A stretch of DNA of 50,546 nucleotides, taken from the NCBI GenBank assembly GCA_903927345.1, contig CAIYMO010000028.1:1-50546 (forward strand), written 5' to 3'. Positions within the stretch are counted from its first letter, which is position 1. Each line of letters begins with the position of its first letter. The notes beneath the pieces are model-generated. The model was not told the origin of the DNA. It did not search any database and was given only the letters and a program-made list of their open reading frames with translations. Of this stretch, positions 49,841 to 50,546 are shown one piece after another. Position numbers and translations under genes: made by a program. This DNA comes from an uncultured Armatimonadota bacterium. Lineage in GTDB: Bacteria; Armatimonadota; Fimbriimonadia; Fimbriimonadales; Fimbriimonadaceae.

Positions 49841-50546
49841 TTATGGACGTATTTTTGTAGGCTTTGTACCTCGACCGCCCGAACGATTTTGCAAGAGCCC
49901 CAGCACTTGGTCCATTCGGAATCTCAAGCCGATTTGATATTCGTTGGGATTCTGGCGGTAGATGATGACCGGTTCAATTGGTCCCATCACTTGCGAAATC
50001 CTAAACTGGCGATCAAACCAACCTTGTGTCGGGTCATATCGCCAAATTAAACTCACCTTTGTTGCCTTTCCAAAAACATCACTCCTCAAGGAAACTCCCT
50101 GGTTCGAATTGAAAAGATCCGCATCGTAGAGGGGCATACCGAAGGAACGATATCCATAGATTCCAACGCTTAGCCTGGTGTTCTCGCGTGGCTCATAGGA
50201 CACTCCTGCTTCTCCGCCAAACCAGCTATACCGACCTGAGTCAAGACGCATCCCTGCGTCGAGTCGGGTGGTCGAGAACATTCGACCGTTTTGCCACGCG
50301 GGGGTTGAAACAGATCCCGTGAGCAGCCCACGGCCAATCGAAGTCCCGGAGCCTTCTTGGAACATCCCTGCTCGGAGTTGGGTCATGTAGCTGAGCCCAT
50401 CCTTGGTTCCGCTTCTTTCTTGGACTGCTTCGATGGGTTTGCTGTACGTTTTCAGGAAATCGCTCTGACGCCCAAAGGACTGAATGTTGAATGAGCTAGA
50501 GAGTTGTGTGGTGTTTCTCGGAGCACCAAGAAATCCGGCCTGATCC
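49841..50546 (-). CDS. outer-membrane beta-barrel-like protein, C-terminal part (partial at window edge)
   Basis: The frame is open from the window edge (its first complete codon reads Asp-Gln-Ala-Gly) to the stop at 49841; the internal Met at 50386 is not the start. About 234 residues visible. They alternate in strand-like pieces with Arg/Tyr/Phe: YSWFGGEAGVSYEPREN, LSVGIYGYRSFGMPL, KVSLIWRYDPTQG, YQIGLRFRMDQVLGL, and a charged C-terminal tail. The pattern resembles porins or LptD-like assembly proteins, but no specific family is certain. Probably in the outer membrane. The 5' end lies beyond position 50546. Confidence 0.65.
   Translation of the reverse strand, partial: DQAGFLGAPRNTTQLSSSFNIQSFGRQSDFLKTYSKPIEAVQERSGTKDGLSYMTQLRAGMFQEGSGTSIGRGLLTGSVSTPAWQNGRMFSTTRLDAGMRLDSGRYSWFGGEAGVSYEPRENTRLSVGIYGYRSFGMPLYDADLFNSNQGVSLRSDVFGKATKVSLIWRYDPTQGWFDRQFRISQVMGPIEPVIIYRQNPNEYQIGLRFRMDQVLGLLQNRSGGRGTKPTKIRP

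Noticed and set aside
1-50546. CRISPR array, tRNA, rRNA, integrase or insertion sequence
   Set aside because: No spaced direct repeats, cloverleaf, rRNA-like blocks or transposase motifs (DDE, HUH, tyrosine recombinase) were noticed in either strand.

Overview
The window looks like a chromosomal segment of a free-living, Gram-negative-type, aerobic heterotroph. Several lipoprotein signal peptides, a large outer-membrane-like protein at the right edge, an RHS relic at the left edge, planctomycete-like mono-haem cytochrome architecture, frequent TTG/GTG starts and many genes with a TANNNT box a few bases before the start codon together suggest Armatimonadota, class Fimbriimonadia or a relative. 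That placement is inference from protein style; no rRNA or tRNA gene is present to confirm it. Coding density is high, no stretch above 300 bases lacks a gene, and I saw no CRISPR array, insertion sequence, integrase or tRNA.

Layout. 1-1650: RHS relic, a small exported protein and an aldo/keto reductase. 1683-6821 (minus): nucleotidyltransferase, MFS transporter, polytopic GT-C-like protein and exported glycosidase-like protein in one tight run. 6854-8858 (minus): GAF plus degenerate GGDEF protein and DAHP synthase. 8959-10958 (plus): mono-haem cytochrome, STN-domain protein, DUF423 protein. 10944-16857 (minus): small YPKD-repeat protein, uppS-frr-pyrH core cluster, zinc-ribbon membrane protein, ECF sigma factor with a membrane regulator carrying an STN-like domain, GT-C-like membrane protein. 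16913-20165 (plus): LolA-like/thioredoxin fusion and E1 alpha/beta of a 2-oxoacid dehydrogenase. 20234-24670 (minus): Liv-type amino acid ABC importer (LivK-H-M-G, no LivF). 24776-33542: TPR membrane protein, retropepsin-like PDZ protease, dicarboxylate symporter, shrunken AGPR-like protein, exported protein, M16 protease pair, unknown acidic-tailed protein, solitary BMP lipoprotein. 33673-42836: desaturase, lipoprotein, PPK2, diguanylate cyclase, then a minus run of PD40-like lipoprotein, CocE-like hydrolase, histidine phosphatase and a degenerate polysaccharide deacetylase. 42898-47930 (plus): BMP-type ABC importer (binding protein, ATPase, two permeases) joined by 1-4 base overlaps to a double-domain 6-pyruvoyl-tetrahydropterin-synthase/QueD-like protein. 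47927-50546 (minus): glycogen debranching enzyme and the C-terminal part of an outer-membrane-like protein.

Most notable. (1) The five-gene BMP importer plus tandem PTPS operon: the first PTPS domain keeps its zinc histidines but has lost Cys, Asp and His of the catalytic triad, while the second keeps all; the operon may import and process a pterin- or deazapurine-like compound. (2) A recurring start signal: seven genes have TANNNT exactly 7 bases before ATG, implying leaderless transcription. (3) Several apparent pseudoenzymes: the AGPR-like protein, the deacetylase and a GGDEF domain reading GTHEL. (4) A sigma factor partner whose presumed periplasmic part resembles the STN domain of secretins and TonB receptors.
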